Assembly: GCF_000775995.1 (NCBI RefSeq)
Contig: NZ_CP009227.1
Coordinates: 1,116,001-1,180,000, forward strand
Origin: Treponema sp. OMZ 838
GTDB taxonomy: Bacteria > Spirochaetota > Spirochaetia > Treponematales > Treponemataceae
Length of the DNA: 64,000 nt
Reading direction: 5' to 3'
Shown here: positions 9,278 to 18,725 of the stretch, in pieces
Layout of the letters: every line of letters starts with the position of its first letter
How positions within the stretch are numbered: the first letter of the stretch is position 1
Notes under the pieces: generated by a model
The model's input: only the letters and a program-made list of their open reading frames with translations
Databases searched by the model: none
Told to the model about the DNA's origin: nothing
Position numbers and translations under genes: made by a program

Positions 9278-9953
9278 ACGTCCGGCTGCCGTCATATCAC
9301 CCATATCATCACGTTCAACATTATTATCATCGTTATTTAGATCATCATTTTTGTCGGTGAGTTTTATTTTTTTATTGATGACGATGTTTGTCCTATCGGG
9401 ATGCAGCGCAGAACAGCAAACCAAACTTGCACACGTAAAAGGGACACTCGCATGGATGCGGAGCGATTGGAATGATGCCGTGTTGTATTTTTATGAGGCT
9501 GAAAGTTTAGCGGCGGAATTATCCGATGAGACCATAAAACCGTACACGGACTTTGCGCTTGCATCCGCATATCTGATGCAGGGAGAGGATGAGGCTGCGT
9601 CTGGAAAATTACAAAATGGTTTCGAAACGGCGCCTGAGATTTTACGGGCACATCGATTTTATCAACAAGGCATTATTGCGTTTCACTCAAAGGATTATGC
9701 AGAAGCGGCGGCATTGTTCCGAAAATCATTGGAGCTGTCCGGCCGCGATACGGCAGCTAAGATTAATTACGAGTTGAGCAAAAAGTTGAGCGACACACAG
9801 CGGGAGATGCAGCATCAAGCTCCGCAACAGACGTCCGAAGATCCCGAAGCCGATCTGACGGATTCGATTATTTTAGATATTATTCGCAAAAGAGAGCAAA
9901 CCGAATGGAAAAAAACACAGCACGAATCGGAACCGGCGATAAACGATTATTAG
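9261..9953 (+). CDS. batC: BatC-like TPR lipoprotein
   Basis: A 230-residue protein starting at GTG 9261, chosen because GGAGG lies 5 bases upstream inside batB. A long N-terminal region ends in a lipobox (MFVLSGC, Cys about 45). Tetratricopeptide-like repeats follow: LAWMRSDWNDAVLYFYEAESLA, then FALASAYLMQGEDEAASGKL, then QQGIIAFHSKDYAEAAALFRKSLEL. TPR proteins between batB and batD are the BatC position in Bat operons. It probably acts as a scaffold on the periplasmic side. It overlaps batD by 49 bases. Confidence 0.75.
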   Translation: MLKKCRRPAAVISPISSRSTLLSSLFRSSFLSVSFIFLLMTMFVLSGCSAEQQTKLAHVKGTLAWMRSDWNDAVLYFYEAESLAAELSDETIKPYTDFALASAYLMQGEDEAASGKLQNGFETAPEILRAHRFYQQGIIAFHSKDYAEAAALFRKSLELSGRDTAAKINYELSKKLSDTQREMQHQAPQQTSEDPEADLTDSIILDIIRKREQTEWKKTQHESEPAINDY

Positions 9954-11560
9954 GATTCTTTGTATGCAGGCTAGTCGCGAAGACGGCAACACTCTTTTTT
10001 TTCTTTTGTGCAACCGCAAGCCTCTATGGGCAGCAAAACGATTATGCCGAGCATTTTATTGAGCTCAAAACAGACGGTACCGAATTATCAATTGATCGTG
10101 AATTTGAAATTGAAGTAATCATCAAACGAGAGGCTCCGTATTTGCAGAAGAATAATGGCGATACGCCGCGATTTATCCTTGAGCAGAGCGCAGATACGGC
10201 AGAGCTGATACAGAGCAGTGCGATTCCCGAACGAGACGGCCTACACCTGCGCTATCGGTATCGGTTTAACAAAACAGGCAGGTTCCGATTCGAACCGGAG
10301 CTACAATGGAAACGGCAAACGGTCGAGCTGACACCGCTGGATATAACCGTACACCGGCCGCGGCTGTCGGAACATACGCCGTTTGTGTGGATGCTGTATT
10401 CTGTAAGCGGTCTGCCGGTTGCGGACGGCGCAGCCCTTGAACAAGGTACGGAATACATCCTGTGTTTAACCGCAGCCTTTTATTCGGCAGGACATACCGA
10501 GCGCTACCGGCACACTTTGCAAACCGCCTCTGCTCAAATCGAAGCCGCCCGCCTCGAAGCGTCCGGCTCCCAAGAGAACCGCAACAGCACTGCTATTCGG
10601 GATATGCACAGTGAGCTGCCGTTACCAGTTGAAATAGTCCGTATCGAATGCGCTCCATCCGAAAGCGCCGCGCTGAAACCGCTTACACTCACAGAACTGC
10701 CGTTTGATGCGGCTGTTTTAATAAACTCGGCGGCTTTGTCAAATACGGCAGATTTGCCGGATGCCAGTGTTTCCAGTGCAGTCCTGTCGACTGCATCCGT
10801 TCCATGCGAAGATTCCGATGACGAGCATTATGTTCTTGCCGCCTTTAATTTGATACCCTTGCGGATAGGTGTGCAAAGCCTTCCTCAAGCGCAGATATTT
10901 TTTACAGCGGGTGGAAAAGCATTTAGCGCTCCTGCTGCGTACCGCATCGACCGGCAGGCAATTACCGAGGCTGCCGATAAAAGCGGTGCGGACGGCTTCA
11001 CCGCCGCTGCGTTTCAGGCGCTCCCGCCTGAAACGCAGTACAGCGGCAACACTATGACCGAGCAAGAAAAAAGCGCCGCGGCAAAGCAAATAGCCGACTA
11101 CCGCAAACAGGAAGCCGCGGCGCTTTTTTCTCCCGCAATCCGCCGTGAACGCAGAAAACTGGAAGCTGCGTTGGAGATTGCCCATCCGCTGCCGCTGTAT
11201 CCGCGCCTGCTCGGCATTCTAACGGCGGTAATCTCCGGCTTATTACTGATCGGTGCGGCAGTGTGCGGTTTCCGCAATAAAAAGCGGTTTATGCTGCTTT
11301 GTATCATCATCGCATTGTGTAGCGGAAGCCTCACCGCCGTACTGTTCCGGCTCATACTTCGGCCGCAAGGCGTGTGCATTGAGGATGCCGGCGAAATAGC
11401 GGTGCGGCGTATACCGGAAAATACCGGCAGTATCGTGCACCGGCTTTCGGCAGGCCAAAGTGTCATTATCATACGAAAAGCGCCGCAATGGTACTACATT
11501 AAAACCGTCGGCGGAGTTACCGGCTGGATACCGCTGCAGTCGGTCATACAGTACAATTAA
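9905..11560 (+). CDS. batD: BatD-like protein with C-terminal SH3 domain
   Basis: A 551-residue protein. An N-terminal signal segment (LLGFFVCRLVAKTATLFFFFCATASLYGQ) is followed by a BatD-type beta-sandwich region (FIELKTDGTELSIDREFEIEVIIKREAP... RFNKTGRFRFEP). Two membrane segments lie at about 425-445 and 455-475. The last 60 residues (IVHRLSAGQSVIIIRKAPQWYYIKTVGGVTGWIP) form a bacterial SH3 domain, commonly used to bind peptidoglycan. Last gene of the operon, strongly overlapping batC. The SH3 tail is an addition to the minimal BatD plan. Confidence 0.75.
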   Translation: MEKNTARIGTGDKRLLGFFVCRLVAKTATLFFFFCATASLYGQQNDYAEHFIELKTDGTELSIDREFEIEVIIKREAPYLQKNNGDTPRFILEQSADTAELIQSSAIPERDGLHLRYRYRFNKTGRFRFEPELQWKRQTVELTPLDITVHRPRLSEHTPFVWMLYSVSGLPVADGAALEQGTEYILCLTAAFYSAGHTERYRHTLQTASAQIEAARLEASGSQENRNSTAIRDMHSELPLPVEIVRIECAPSESAALKPLTLTELPFDAAVLINSAALSNTADLPDASVSSAVLSTASVPCEDSDDEHYVLAAFNLIPLRIGVQSLPQAQIFFTAGGKAFSAPAAYRIDRQAITEAADKSGADGFTAAAFQALPPETQYSGNTMTEQEKSAAAKQIADYRKQEAAALFSPAIRRERRKLEAALEIAHPLPLYPRLLGILTAVISGLLLIGAAVCGFRNKKRFMLLCIIIALCSGSLTAVLFRLILRPQGVCIEDAGEIAVRRIPENTGSIVHRLSAGQSVIIIRKAPQWYYIKTVGGVTGWIPLQSVIQYN

Positions 11561-11701
11561 GTCAGGATAAACAAGTTGTCTTGAGCCATAGAGAGGTTTT
11601 AATCCCCTGTTACAGTACGACCTTCACCCTGCATCAGGGTTGTTGATTTCTCTCATAAAAAATGATAAAAAGAAGGAGTATTGCTTTTTACAGGAGTTTT
11701 T

Positions 11702-11932
11702 ATGAAATGTAGATTTTGTGAGCAAGATATAAAACCGGTCGGCCATAATTTAGCATCCGCAACCGGCGATATGGTTTGTACCAGGAACCCGACAAAAAAG
11801 CATGTTGCCGTATATGACGGTATTCACTGTATCCACTGTGGACGTCAAGTAAGCATTCTTGGTGATAGAATTGTTACCTCAGCCGGAATAAGCTGTCCGG
11901 CATCCCCATCAGGGCGGCATGTTGTAAAATAG
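11702..11932 (+). CDS. Small tandem zinc-ribbon protein
   Basis: A 76-residue protein made of two similar units: residues 1-37 (CRFC ... SATGDMVCTRNPTKKHVAV) and 41-76 (CIHC ... TSAGISCPASPSGRHVVK). Each has a CxxC pair, a third Cys about 25 residues later, and a His near the end (KKHV, GRHV). It therefore looks like an internal duplication of one short metal-binding knuckle. The ATG at 11702 has CAGGAG upstream; an earlier in-frame ATG at 11681 lacks one. A hairpin (ACCCTG CAT CAGGGT, 11628-11642) precedes it. Function not recognised. Confidence 0.6.
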   Translation: MKCRFCEQDIKPVGHNLASATGDMVCTRNPTKKHVAVYDGIHCIHCGRQVSILGDRIVTSAGISCPASPSGRHVVK

Positions 11933-11998
11933 CGAGGAGCTATCTAAAATAAAATAGAGACAAGCCGTAGAATGGAAAGAGTTAATTTTAAACTCGCT

Positions 11999-12034
11999 GG
12001 GATGTCGAAAAAGCAACCAACTTTTGAAACATCC
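11999..12034. repeat. Dispersed palindromic repeat, copy 2 (degenerate)
   Basis: GGGATGTC ... GCAACCAACTTTT ... ACATCC: the same arrangement and loop as the copies at 5544 and 54085, with several mismatches in the arms. It sits in the 293-bp gap between the zinc-ribbon gene and the selenium operon. Confidence 0.55.
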
Positions 12035-12140
12035 TCATGCTGCGGCTACAAGTTTAACTTATACCTAAACTCGTTTCTGCCGGGAAACGCAGTCCCCCTG
12101 TCAGAGCAGTAAATACCCACATATATTTTTAAAAGAAATA

Positions 12141-12169
12141 TTGACAGCCCTATAAACTCCTTGTATCAT
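12141..12169 (+). promoter_or_regulatory. Promoter of the selenium operon
   Basis: A perfect -35 TTGACA (12141-12146), a 17-bp spacer and -10 TATCAT (12164-12169), about 50 bp before the yedE start. The next gene downstream is yedE with GGAGGAG as its ribosome site. Confidence 0.65.
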
Positions 12170-12225
12170 ACTATATATAATTTTTTTATAGTTTTATTAA
12201 AAAAATAAAAAACTGGAGGAGTGAA

Positions 12226-13275
12226 ATGAAAAAACATTTCATGGTAGCATTGACAGGCGCATTTATCGGTATTGCGGCTGTCGTATTGGTCAAATTCGGA
12301 AACCCGGGGAATATGGGCTTCTGTATTGCCTGTTTCTTGCGCGATATTGCGGGCACCTTAAAATTGCACAATGCAGCCGTCGTACAGTATATGCGACCCG
12401 AAGTCATCGGCCTGATAGTTGGTGCGTTTGTAATCGCGCTCGTAAAAAAAGAATTTAAGCCGCGCGGCGGTTCAGCGCCTTTTACCCGCTTTGTATTAGG
12501 GTTTTTCGTAATGATCGGCGCATTGATGTTCTTGGGATGCCCGCTTCGTATGTTTTTACGTTTGGGCGCAGGCGACTTGAATGCGGTATTTGGTCTTGTA
12601 GGGTTCATCATCGGTATCGCTATCGGAGTGGTATTCCTCAATAAGAATTTCTCCTTGAGCCGCGCGTATCCCCAATCCGGACAGGAAGGTATGCTTGCCC
12701 CCATCGTGATGATCGTATTCTTTATTTTATTGGTTGCATTCCCCGCCGTTCTCGCCTTTAGCGAAAAAGGCCCCGGTTCAATGCATGCGCCGATTGCGCT
12801 CGCACTCGGTATCGGTCTTGTCAGCGGTGCATTAGCACAACGCAGCCGGCTCTGTACCGCAGGCGGTATCCGCGATGCAATTATGCTCAAAGACTTCCAC
12901 CTTTTAACGGGAAGCATTGCTATTTTAGTTGCCATGCTTATCGGAACGCTCGTAACCGGACAGTTTAAGCTCGGACTTGCGGGGCAGGCAGTTGCCCACA
13001 CCGACGGGTTGTGGAATGCGCTTGGTATGGTGCTGGTCGGATGGGCAAGTGTTCTGCTCGGCGGCTGCCCCTTACGCCAGCTCATCTTAACCGGTGAGGG
13101 TAACACCGACTCGGCTGTAACTGTAACCGGTTTGATTGCAGGCGCGGCTTTCGCTCATAACTTCGGTCTTGCCTCTTCCGGTAAAGGCCCGACAAGTGCG
13201 GGGATGATTGCCGTTGTTATCGGATTAGTCGTAACAGCCTGTGTCAGCGTATATTACGCAGCAAAAAATAAATAA
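12226..13275 (+). CDS. yedE: YedE-type selenium transporter
   Basis: A 349-residue polytopic membrane protein of the YeeE/YedE family, with about ten hydrophobic segments and the paired signatures MGFCIACFLRDI, GCPLRMFLRLGAGD, RSRLCTAGGIRDA and GGCPLRQLILTGEGN. The conserved cysteines are the proposed chalcogen-handling residues. Family members next to yedF and selD are known as selenium-metabolism YedE. Here the downstream genes are exactly those, so uptake of a selenium species is the likely role. A terminator-like hairpin follows at 13285, before yedF. Confidence 0.85.
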   Translation: MKKHFMVALTGAFIGIAAVVLVKFGNPGNMGFCIACFLRDIAGTLKLHNAAVVQYMRPEVIGLIVGAFVIALVKKEFKPRGGSAPFTRFVLGFFVMIGALMFLGCPLRMFLRLGAGDLNAVFGLVGFIIGIAIGVVFLNKNFSLSRAYPQSGQEGMLAPIVMIVFFILLVAFPAVLAFSEKGPGSMHAPIALALGIGLVSGALAQRSRLCTAGGIRDAIMLKDFHLLTGSIAILVAMLIGTLVTGQFKLGLAGQAVAHTDGLWNALGMVLVGWASVLLGGCPLRQLILTGEGNTDSAVTVTGLIAGAAFAHNFGLASSGKGPTSAGMIAVVIGLVVTACVSVYYAAKNK

Positions 13276-13284
13276 TGTTTTCGC

Positions 13285-13326
13285 GGCATCCCTAATCATC
13301 GACCTCTTAGGGATGCCTCTTTTTTT
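13285..13326 (+). terminator. Terminator between yedE and yedF
   Basis: Perfect 11-bp stem (GGCATCCCTAA / TTAGGGATGCC) with an 11-base loop, followed by TCTTTTTTTT. It should end or attenuate transcription from the yedE promoter, so yedF-selD may have lower expression or a separate promoter. Confidence 0.8.
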
Positions 13327-13357
13327 AACATAGAAAATATTTCAGAAGGAGACAAAA

Positions 13358-13567
13358 ATGGCAGATTATATGGTAGATGCACGGGGGCTTTCCTGCCCCG
13401 AACCGGTAGTACGGACAAAAAAAGCATTCGATGCACATCAGAATTTTACGGTGCTTGTCGATAATGAAACCTCAAAAGAAAATGTTATCCGCTTTTGCGA
13501 TAAGATGAAGGCAAAGACCTCCATTTCAGCAGACGGCAGCGACTGGAAAATCACCGTTTCAAAATGA
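13358..13567 (+). CDS. yedF: YedF/TusA-like sulfur-selenium carrier
   Basis: A 69-residue TusA/SirA-fold protein with the family motif CPEP (Cys at residue 13) in DARGLSCPEPVVRTKKAF and a core NETSKENVIRF. It corresponds to the N-terminal domain of YedF found in selenium loci, here without the usual C-terminal extension. The thiol is expected to carry sulfur or selenium. Its ribosome site is AGAAGGAG. Its stop overlaps the start of the DUF3343 gene (ATGA). Confidence 0.8.
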   Translation: MADYMVDARGLSCPEPVVRTKKAFDAHQNFTVLVDNETSKENVIRFCDKMKAKTSISADGSDWKITVSK

Positions 13568-13833
13568 TCTGCGGTTACGTAATAACGTTTCACACTCATT
13601 ACGAAGCGCTCGTCTGTATGCGCAGTCTCGAAAAGAGCGAGGCTGTGCAAAACGGCGTGATTACCGTTAAGCTTATTCCCGTGCCGCGCGAACTCAGCTC
13701 CGCCTGCGGTACGGCGGTTAAAGTTATGATAAAAGACGGCGCGGTGTTCGGCGCAGAGAACTTTGCAAACATTGAACGCGATGAAGTGTTCAGTTTTGAC
13801 TCCGCCGGCACATATACCGCAGTGGACAATTAA
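13564..13833 (+). CDS. DUF3343 putative Se/S carrier-like protein
   Basis: An 89-residue protein (MICGYVITFHTHYEALVCMRSLEKS ... LIPVPRELSSACGTAVKV) of the DUF3343 family, recognised by the VPRELSSACG motif with a conserved cysteine. The family commonly occurs beside yedF and selD. Start overlaps yedF by four bases, and selD begins nine bases after its stop. It probably takes part in selenium handling; the reaction is unknown. Confidence 0.75.
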   Translation: MICGYVITFHTHYEALVCMRSLEKSEAVQNGVITVKLIPVPRELSSACGTAVKVMIKDGAVFGAENFANIERDEVFSFDSAGTYTAVDN

Positions 13834-13842
13834 GAGGCAACC

Positions 13843-14910
13843 ATGAGCTGTGCAATCCCGGATAAAAATTTCAGTTTAATTAAATCTTCGTCCTATTCGG
13901 GATGAGGGGCAAAATTAAGTGCGGGTGCACTGGATGGATTATTAAAAAGCTTTCCTATTTGCTCCGATCCCCGGCTTTTGGTCGGTTTCGATACATCGGA
14001 TGATGCGGCTGTTTATAAAATCAATGACGAAACGGCATTAATTTTTACGGCTGACTTCTTTCCGGCCATTACGGATGATCCGTATATGTTCGGGCAGATT
14101 GCAGCCGCTAATGCACTCAGCGATATTTACGCAATGGGCGGCGTTCCGAAACTGGCGCTCAATCTTTTTTGTATTTCGGAAAAAATGCCAGAACCCATTA
14201 TCAAGGAAATACTGCGAGGCGGCGCCGACAAAGCGTTTGAGGCGGGAGCAATTATCTGCGGCGGGCACACCATTTACGACAGCATCCCGAAATACGGTTT
14301 AGCGGTAACGGGTTTTGTGCATCCCAATAAAATACTGCGGAATTCAGCCTGCAAAACAGGTGATGTACTGATTTTAACCAAGCCCATCGGCTCCGGTATT
14401 TTAACAACGGCAGCGAAGGCTGATATGCTCGGCGCTGATGAGCTTAAAAGCGTGTATGACGTTATGGCCTTCTTAAATGCCGCCGCCTGCACTGTGATGA
14501 CCAAATATGAGGTTCATGCCTGTACGGATATCACCGGCTTCGGACTGTTGGGGCACTTGTATGAAATGGGAAAGGGAAGCGGCCTCAGTATTGAGCTTAC
14601 TTGTAAATCGCTGTCGATTTTTGACGCTGCCGTTGAATATGCCGAAATGGGCTTTGTTCCCGCCGGAGCGTATTCAAACAGGAGCTTTGTCGGCGATAAT
14701 GCTGTGTTGGACGGAGTGCCGCGCGCCTATCAGGATATACTGTTTGACCCGCAGACGTCAGGAGGTCTTGTTATTGCGGTAGCGCAAAAAGACGCGCAGC
14801 AGTTATACACAGAACTTTGCACCGTCCTTGAAAATACCGTCTGCGGAAAACCGGCAATTATCGGCACGGTTGTAGAACGCACCGATAAGGTTGTCCGAGT
14901 AAACTATTAA
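13843..14910 (+). CDS. selD: Selenophosphate synthetase, selenoprotein (in-frame UGA = Sec21)
   Basis: The frame starts at ATG 13843 and meets one TGA at codon 21 (13903-13905), then continues open to 14910, giving 355 residues. The codon falls in Ser-Gly-[UGA]-Gly-Ala-Lys, exactly where SelD proteins carry the catalytic Cys or Sec followed by the essential Lys. Downstream motifs confirm the family: VGFDTSDDAAVYKI, DFFPAITDDPYMFGQIAAANALSDIYAMGG, GGHTIYDS and PQTSGGL. SelD makes selenophosphate from selenide and ATP for Sec-tRNA synthesis. A shorter call from 13978 would lose the active site. A SECIS-like hairpin lies directly after the UGA. selA, selB and selC were not seen in the window. 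Confidence 0.93.
13914..13935 (+). promoter_or_regulatory. SECIS-like element in selD
   Basis: A 5-bp perfect stem AGTGC/GCACT (13918-13922, 13927-13931) closes a GGGT apical loop, 17 bases after the UGA. This spacing and a G/U-containing loop fit bacterial SECIS elements bound by SelB. The stem can be extended by weaker outer pairs (13914-13916 with 13933-13935). Confidence 0.7.
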
Positions 14911-14940
14911 CTTAAACCGCACAAGATAGTGCGATTTAAG
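14911..14940 (+). terminator. Hairpin after selD
   Basis: CTTAAACCGCAC, a six-base loop, then GTGCGATTTAAG: an almost perfect 12-bp stem starting at the base after the selD stop. It lies between convergent genes and has little T-run, so it may act on either strand. Confidence 0.6.
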
Positions 14941-14973
14941 TTAAGTTCAAAAGCCCGACGATAAAAACTTTTC

Positions 14974-16728
14974 CTAATACGCAAACTCTGCGCTTAACCG
15001 AATATAGTGGTTGAACTGCTTACCGATAGCTTTGGCACGCCAGTCTGCAAGCTGTCTGTCAGCTTCTTGCCGAATCGCGGCTTCCCCAATTTGTGCTATG
15101 GATTTATCATTCCACCCCGTTGTCGTATGATTTGGCGAATAAATATTTCTTCGTACACCCGGATTGATGTTTGCTTCAAACACATAACCGAATTTGAACA
15201 GCATATACCCGCCCGACTTTACAATCGGTAAATGGCAGCTGATATCCAATGCAAGCTGGTTAACATATTGGATGGTCTGTTGTCGCATAAAGGGCGTGGA
15301 ATATAAGAAGGCATGATTTTTCCAGTCAGTACCGCCATTTTGAGCCCTGCCTGTAATCGTAGGATGATTAAATACCGATCCATCCGTTGTATACTGTCTT
15401 GCAAGGTAGTCTTTTATCATACTGATATCCGTAATACTTTCAGTTGTATTAGCATGGCGGATAAAGGTATTGGAAAGGTTAATATCAAGCCCATGGAGCG
15501 GACGAAATTTAAGTTTAAGATGAATTCTATCAGAGTTCGGGTCGAGGTTTGTTCCAAGCGGAGAACCGTGATGCGTATAATTTTGATAATTTGGTTTATT
15601 ATAATCATCATCGTCAACATGTGTATACATATACGGCATCACAAACGTGTAATTTAAATCGACAAAAGAGAACCAATGAGTATTCGGCATGGTATATGAA
15701 ATTCCAAATTCTCCTGCTAAACGCCATTTTGCATCTTTAAACTTTAGTATTTCATTTAAGCCGATATCATCAACATAAAACGCTGAATCAATACGTAAAC
15801 CTCTTATAGGTTTGACAGTTGCGCTAAGCCCTATTAAAGAATTATCAGGGAAGCTATAGACACTTTGTCCAAGAAAAAAAGCTGAGAAAGGAATTAAATA
15901 CATCGGCTCAAATCGCCCGCCATAACTCATTGTATCAATAATAGAAAAAGAGAGCCAGGTCAACGGCCGAATATCAATAGAATGAGATGCTAAAAACTTC
16001 TGCGGTCCAATAGAGCCTTTATGATCATTGGTTGCAGCAAGTAACAAAAGAACTTGATTATATGCCCACTTTTTCTTGTTAATCGTTAAAATAAAATGCC
16101 CTGCATGGAATGCATCACGGGAAATAAAAATACCGCTGTCATGGAAGGGACCATAAGAAGTCCGCCCTAAGCCGGCAGTAAAATAATATTCTGCAGTACC
16201 GAATGTTGCCGAAGTATTAAATGCAGGAAGTAGTTTGAGTTTACCGATATTTCCTGCATCATCGGCAATATCTTTTTGCGAATAGGAATATGCAGGTAAC
16301 AAACTTTCATTATCCAGCGTATTCATAAGATTAACACTCAGATACGCGGACATAGTTAAAAACTTCATTAGCGAATAGTTAAGCGTACCGAAAGGCGTTA
16401 TAAAAAATTGTTTTTGGTTATCGGGTGAAGCAAAGTTAAACTCAGCTTTTCCACCAAAGTGAAAAGGCCGCTGAAAAAAACGTGCTTGATATTCAGCAGC
16501 TTTTCTACGCTGACCGGCATCTCCTTTTTCCATAACTATTTGCAGTAAGCGCTCAATTTCTTGCAGCGGATATGGTCTGATACTTGGTGCATCATTGATT
16601 AAACCACTTCCTTCCCATATCGATAAATCTTCATAGAACGGATCGAACAAATTAACTGGAGCTTGCGCCTGAATACATACCGTATGGAACGCGACGAGTA
16701 ATAATACAATGCATAAAAGTTTTTTCAT
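14974..16728 (-). CDS. Outer-membrane beta-barrel protein (Wzi-like), 584 aa
   Basis: Signal peptide MKKLLCIVLLLVAFHTVCIQAQA, then a helical region (ALQEIERLLQIVMEKG, RKAAEYQARFF), then a long series of amphipathic strands ending in RLSAEFAY, a typical barrel end. The start is placed at 16728, since the longer frame to 16815 runs through the intergenic leader and the ATG at 16728 has GAGGTGT upstream. The layout of an N-terminal helical region plus a large barrel, and phrases such as YGGRFEPMYLIPF, recall the capsule-assembly Wzi family, but this is a weak match. The neighbour at 16827 has the same plan, so the two are probably paralogues in one operon, 98 bases apart. Confidence 0.55.
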   Translation of the reverse strand: MKKLLCIVLLLVAFHTVCIQAQAPVNLFDPFYEDLSIWEGSGLINDAPSIRPYPLQEIERLLQIVMEKGDAGQRRKAAEYQARFFQRPFHFGGKAEFNFASPDNQKQFFITPFGTLNYSLMKFLTMSAYLSVNLMNTLDNESLLPAYSYSQKDIADDAGNIGKLKLLPAFNTSATFGTAEYYFTAGLGRTSYGPFHDSGIFISRDAFHAGHFILTINKKKWAYNQVLLLLAATNDHKGSIGPQKFLASHSIDIRPLTWLSFSIIDTMSYGGRFEPMYLIPFSAFFLGQSVYSFPDNSLIGLSATVKPIRGLRIDSAFYVDDIGLNEILKFKDAKWRLAGEFGISYTMPNTHWFSFVDLNYTFVMPYMYTHVDDDDYNKPNYQNYTHHGSPLGTNLDPNSDRIHLKLKFRPLHGLDINLSNTFIRHANTTESITDISMIKDYLARQYTTDGSVFNHPTITGRAQNGGTDWKNHAFLYSTPFMRQQTIQYVNQLALDISCHLPIVKSGGYMLFKFGYVFEANINPGVRRNIYSPNHTTTGWNDKSIAQIGEAAIRQEADRQLADWRAKAIGKQFNHYIRLSAEFAY

Positions 16729-16826
16729 ACACACCTCATCTTTTTCATAATTATTTCTATAACAAGTGCGAAAGGTATCAAAAATCGGCGATATGCTCAA
16801 GCAGGAGCCTACCATATAAGCACATA

Positions 16827-18467
16827 TTACCGGATTGTATATTTAACCGAAGAATAAATATCCACCGCGTGTCCGTTTTTTCTACCGGATACAATTGTCC
16901 AGTTCAGCCCTGCATTCAGTTCAAGCTGTTTAATCACCCGGTATGTGCCTTCCAACGAAATCGTATGAAAATATGCAGGGTTCCCATACGGGGTCTTTGC
17001 CTGTGCTATTGCTTCATAGTGATCGGCATCAGGGTAATAGATCCCAGGCTTTCCTGGTTTTTCTTTACTGGGATCAAAAAAATTATCTTCGTTTTCTCCC
17101 TTCGCCAAAAAACGGTACCCAAGCTTTGCACGGTATTTTTGGGGTTCCGTTAACGTAATCTGTAAAAAAGCCCCGATTGTATCAGGACCATACGGATTAG
17201 CAACCCATTGCCGGATGTACGAATCCGTCATTTCCTTGCCTGCAACAGTATCCTTCCGGCGGTGGTAGAGGCTGATATGCTTATTTTCCATTATATACAT
17301 CCACGGGTTTGCGTATAAAAACTCACCTGTTACGGAAAGGTGTCCAAAACTGAACGGATGGATATACTCAATACCGGCTAAACCGCCGAGGCTGTTAGGA
17401 ATATTCCGGGCTTTAGGATAGTTTTTCAGCTCAAACGAGGTCTGAAATTGATTTTGACCGTATTGACCATATAACCGCAAACCTCGTATCGGAACTATAT
17501 CAACACCGACACCGAATTGGCAACCGAGGCTTGATTTGCCGGCTTCTTCAGAAGCATTTCCATTAAAAGTCTTCTCTCGCCAGCCGAAAAAATTATGAAA
17601 AATCATCATCGGGTTTAAGTATTTAGGATCAAACGGAGCATTAAGCACGATTCCTTCGTAAAAGCGGAGTGTAATCCAATTAATTGGGCGAAACGAAGCT
17701 TCGTGAGAAAATACAAATCGAGTAGGCTCTAATTCCAATACATTCAGTGCTAATCGCACCTTCTTATAGAAAAATGAGGCGGTTATGTAATCCATTCGGT
17801 CTACGGTATCTGCAAGCAGCATACTACCTGCTAGCGACCTGCCAATATTTAAAGCCCCACGTCCGATGGTAAGATTAAAGATGCGTCCTCCAAGAGACAG
17901 TCCGGCTTGCGTAGGAACGGCAGCCTCAAAGGCATTGCCTTCCAACGGCAGATTGGTATATGGATAGGATAATACCGCCGCCCAGTAATTTTTCTTTAAG
18001 CTGAGATTAGCAAAAAAATCAATGTATGGGGTAAACATCATATGCATTGGGACAGAAACAACAGCAGGCGTTCTATTATACCGTAAAAAACTATCCAGCC
18101 GCACTTCATTTTCACGGTTGTGTACATATTGCCCTTGCAGCGCAAAAATACCGTTCACATCAAATGCAAAATATTTACGAGTAAATAAAAACGAATGCCC
18201 GGAGAAATAATCGTGCATCATACGGTACAGCGGTTCACTCGCCTGAGGTATAGCAGCATTCTCAAAAGTAGAAAAGTATTCAGTAAGTTCTCCTTTAGAA
18301 AGCGGCTGACGATCTGCAAGTGTTGTCTGTCGCGATTCGACCGAAAGGATGTGCATTGCATCATAAATCCAATGATCATTTTCTACAAATAGCGCATAAG
18401 ACGTGTCTGCAAAACAAAATAGAGCAGGCATTAACGATAATAATAGAACAATGATAGAGCGTTTCAT
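16827..18467 (-). CDS. Outer-membrane beta-barrel protein (Wzi-like), 546 aa
   Basis: Signal peptide MKRSIIVLLLSLMPALFCFAD, an N-terminal stretch with SRQTTLADRQPLSKGELTEYF, then barrel-type strands. FYEGIVLNAPFDPKYLNPMMIFHN resembles a conserved loop of Wzi-type proteins (a start of 'gE.i.yg..fd..YLNP'). The start at 18467 is preferred to 18578 because the signal peptide begins there, although the ribosome site is weak. Possible roles are surface polysaccharide attachment or a porin; no capsule genes are nearby apart from a glycosyltransferase divergently oriented at 18726. Confidence 0.55.
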   Translation of the reverse strand: MKRSIIVLLLSLMPALFCFADTSYALFVENDHWIYDAMHILSVESRQTTLADRQPLSKGELTEYFSTFENAAIPQASEPLYRMMHDYFSGHSFLFTRKYFAFDVNGIFALQGQYVHNRENEVRLDSFLRYNRTPAVVSVPMHMMFTPYIDFFANLSLKKNYWAAVLSYPYTNLPLEGNAFEAAVPTQAGLSLGGRIFNLTIGRGALNIGRSLAGSMLLADTVDRMDYITASFFYKKVRLALNVLELEPTRFVFSHEASFRPINWITLRFYEGIVLNAPFDPKYLNPMMIFHNFFGWREKTFNGNASEEAGKSSLGCQFGVGVDIVPIRGLRLYGQYGQNQFQTSFELKNYPKARNIPNSLGGLAGIEYIHPFSFGHLSVTGEFLYANPWMYIMENKHISLYHRRKDTVAGKEMTDSYIRQWVANPYGPDTIGAFLQITLTEPQKYRAKLGYRFLAKGENEDNFFDPSKEKPGKPGIYYPDADHYEAIAQAKTPYGNPAYFHTISLEGTYRVIKQLELNAGLNWTIVSGRKNGHAVDIYSSVKYTIR

Positions 18468-18725
18468 TTTTTGACCCTGAGAAATAATTGGTAAATAATA
18501 ATAGATAAAACAAAGAAAGATGTCCACAGAGTATATCAACAGCTCAGAAAATATTGGATGTATACTACAAGCTCTCACAAAACAATAGGTTTTCCTTAGA
18601 TTTATTTGCGATGTCTGCCTGAGGTTTCGATATTAATTTTGACATACTTTTGATTTTGCTTGCTTTTACCGCCTAACTGTGCTAGAGTGCCGGAATACAA
18701 GCTAACTTATAAAGGGCATATCTAT

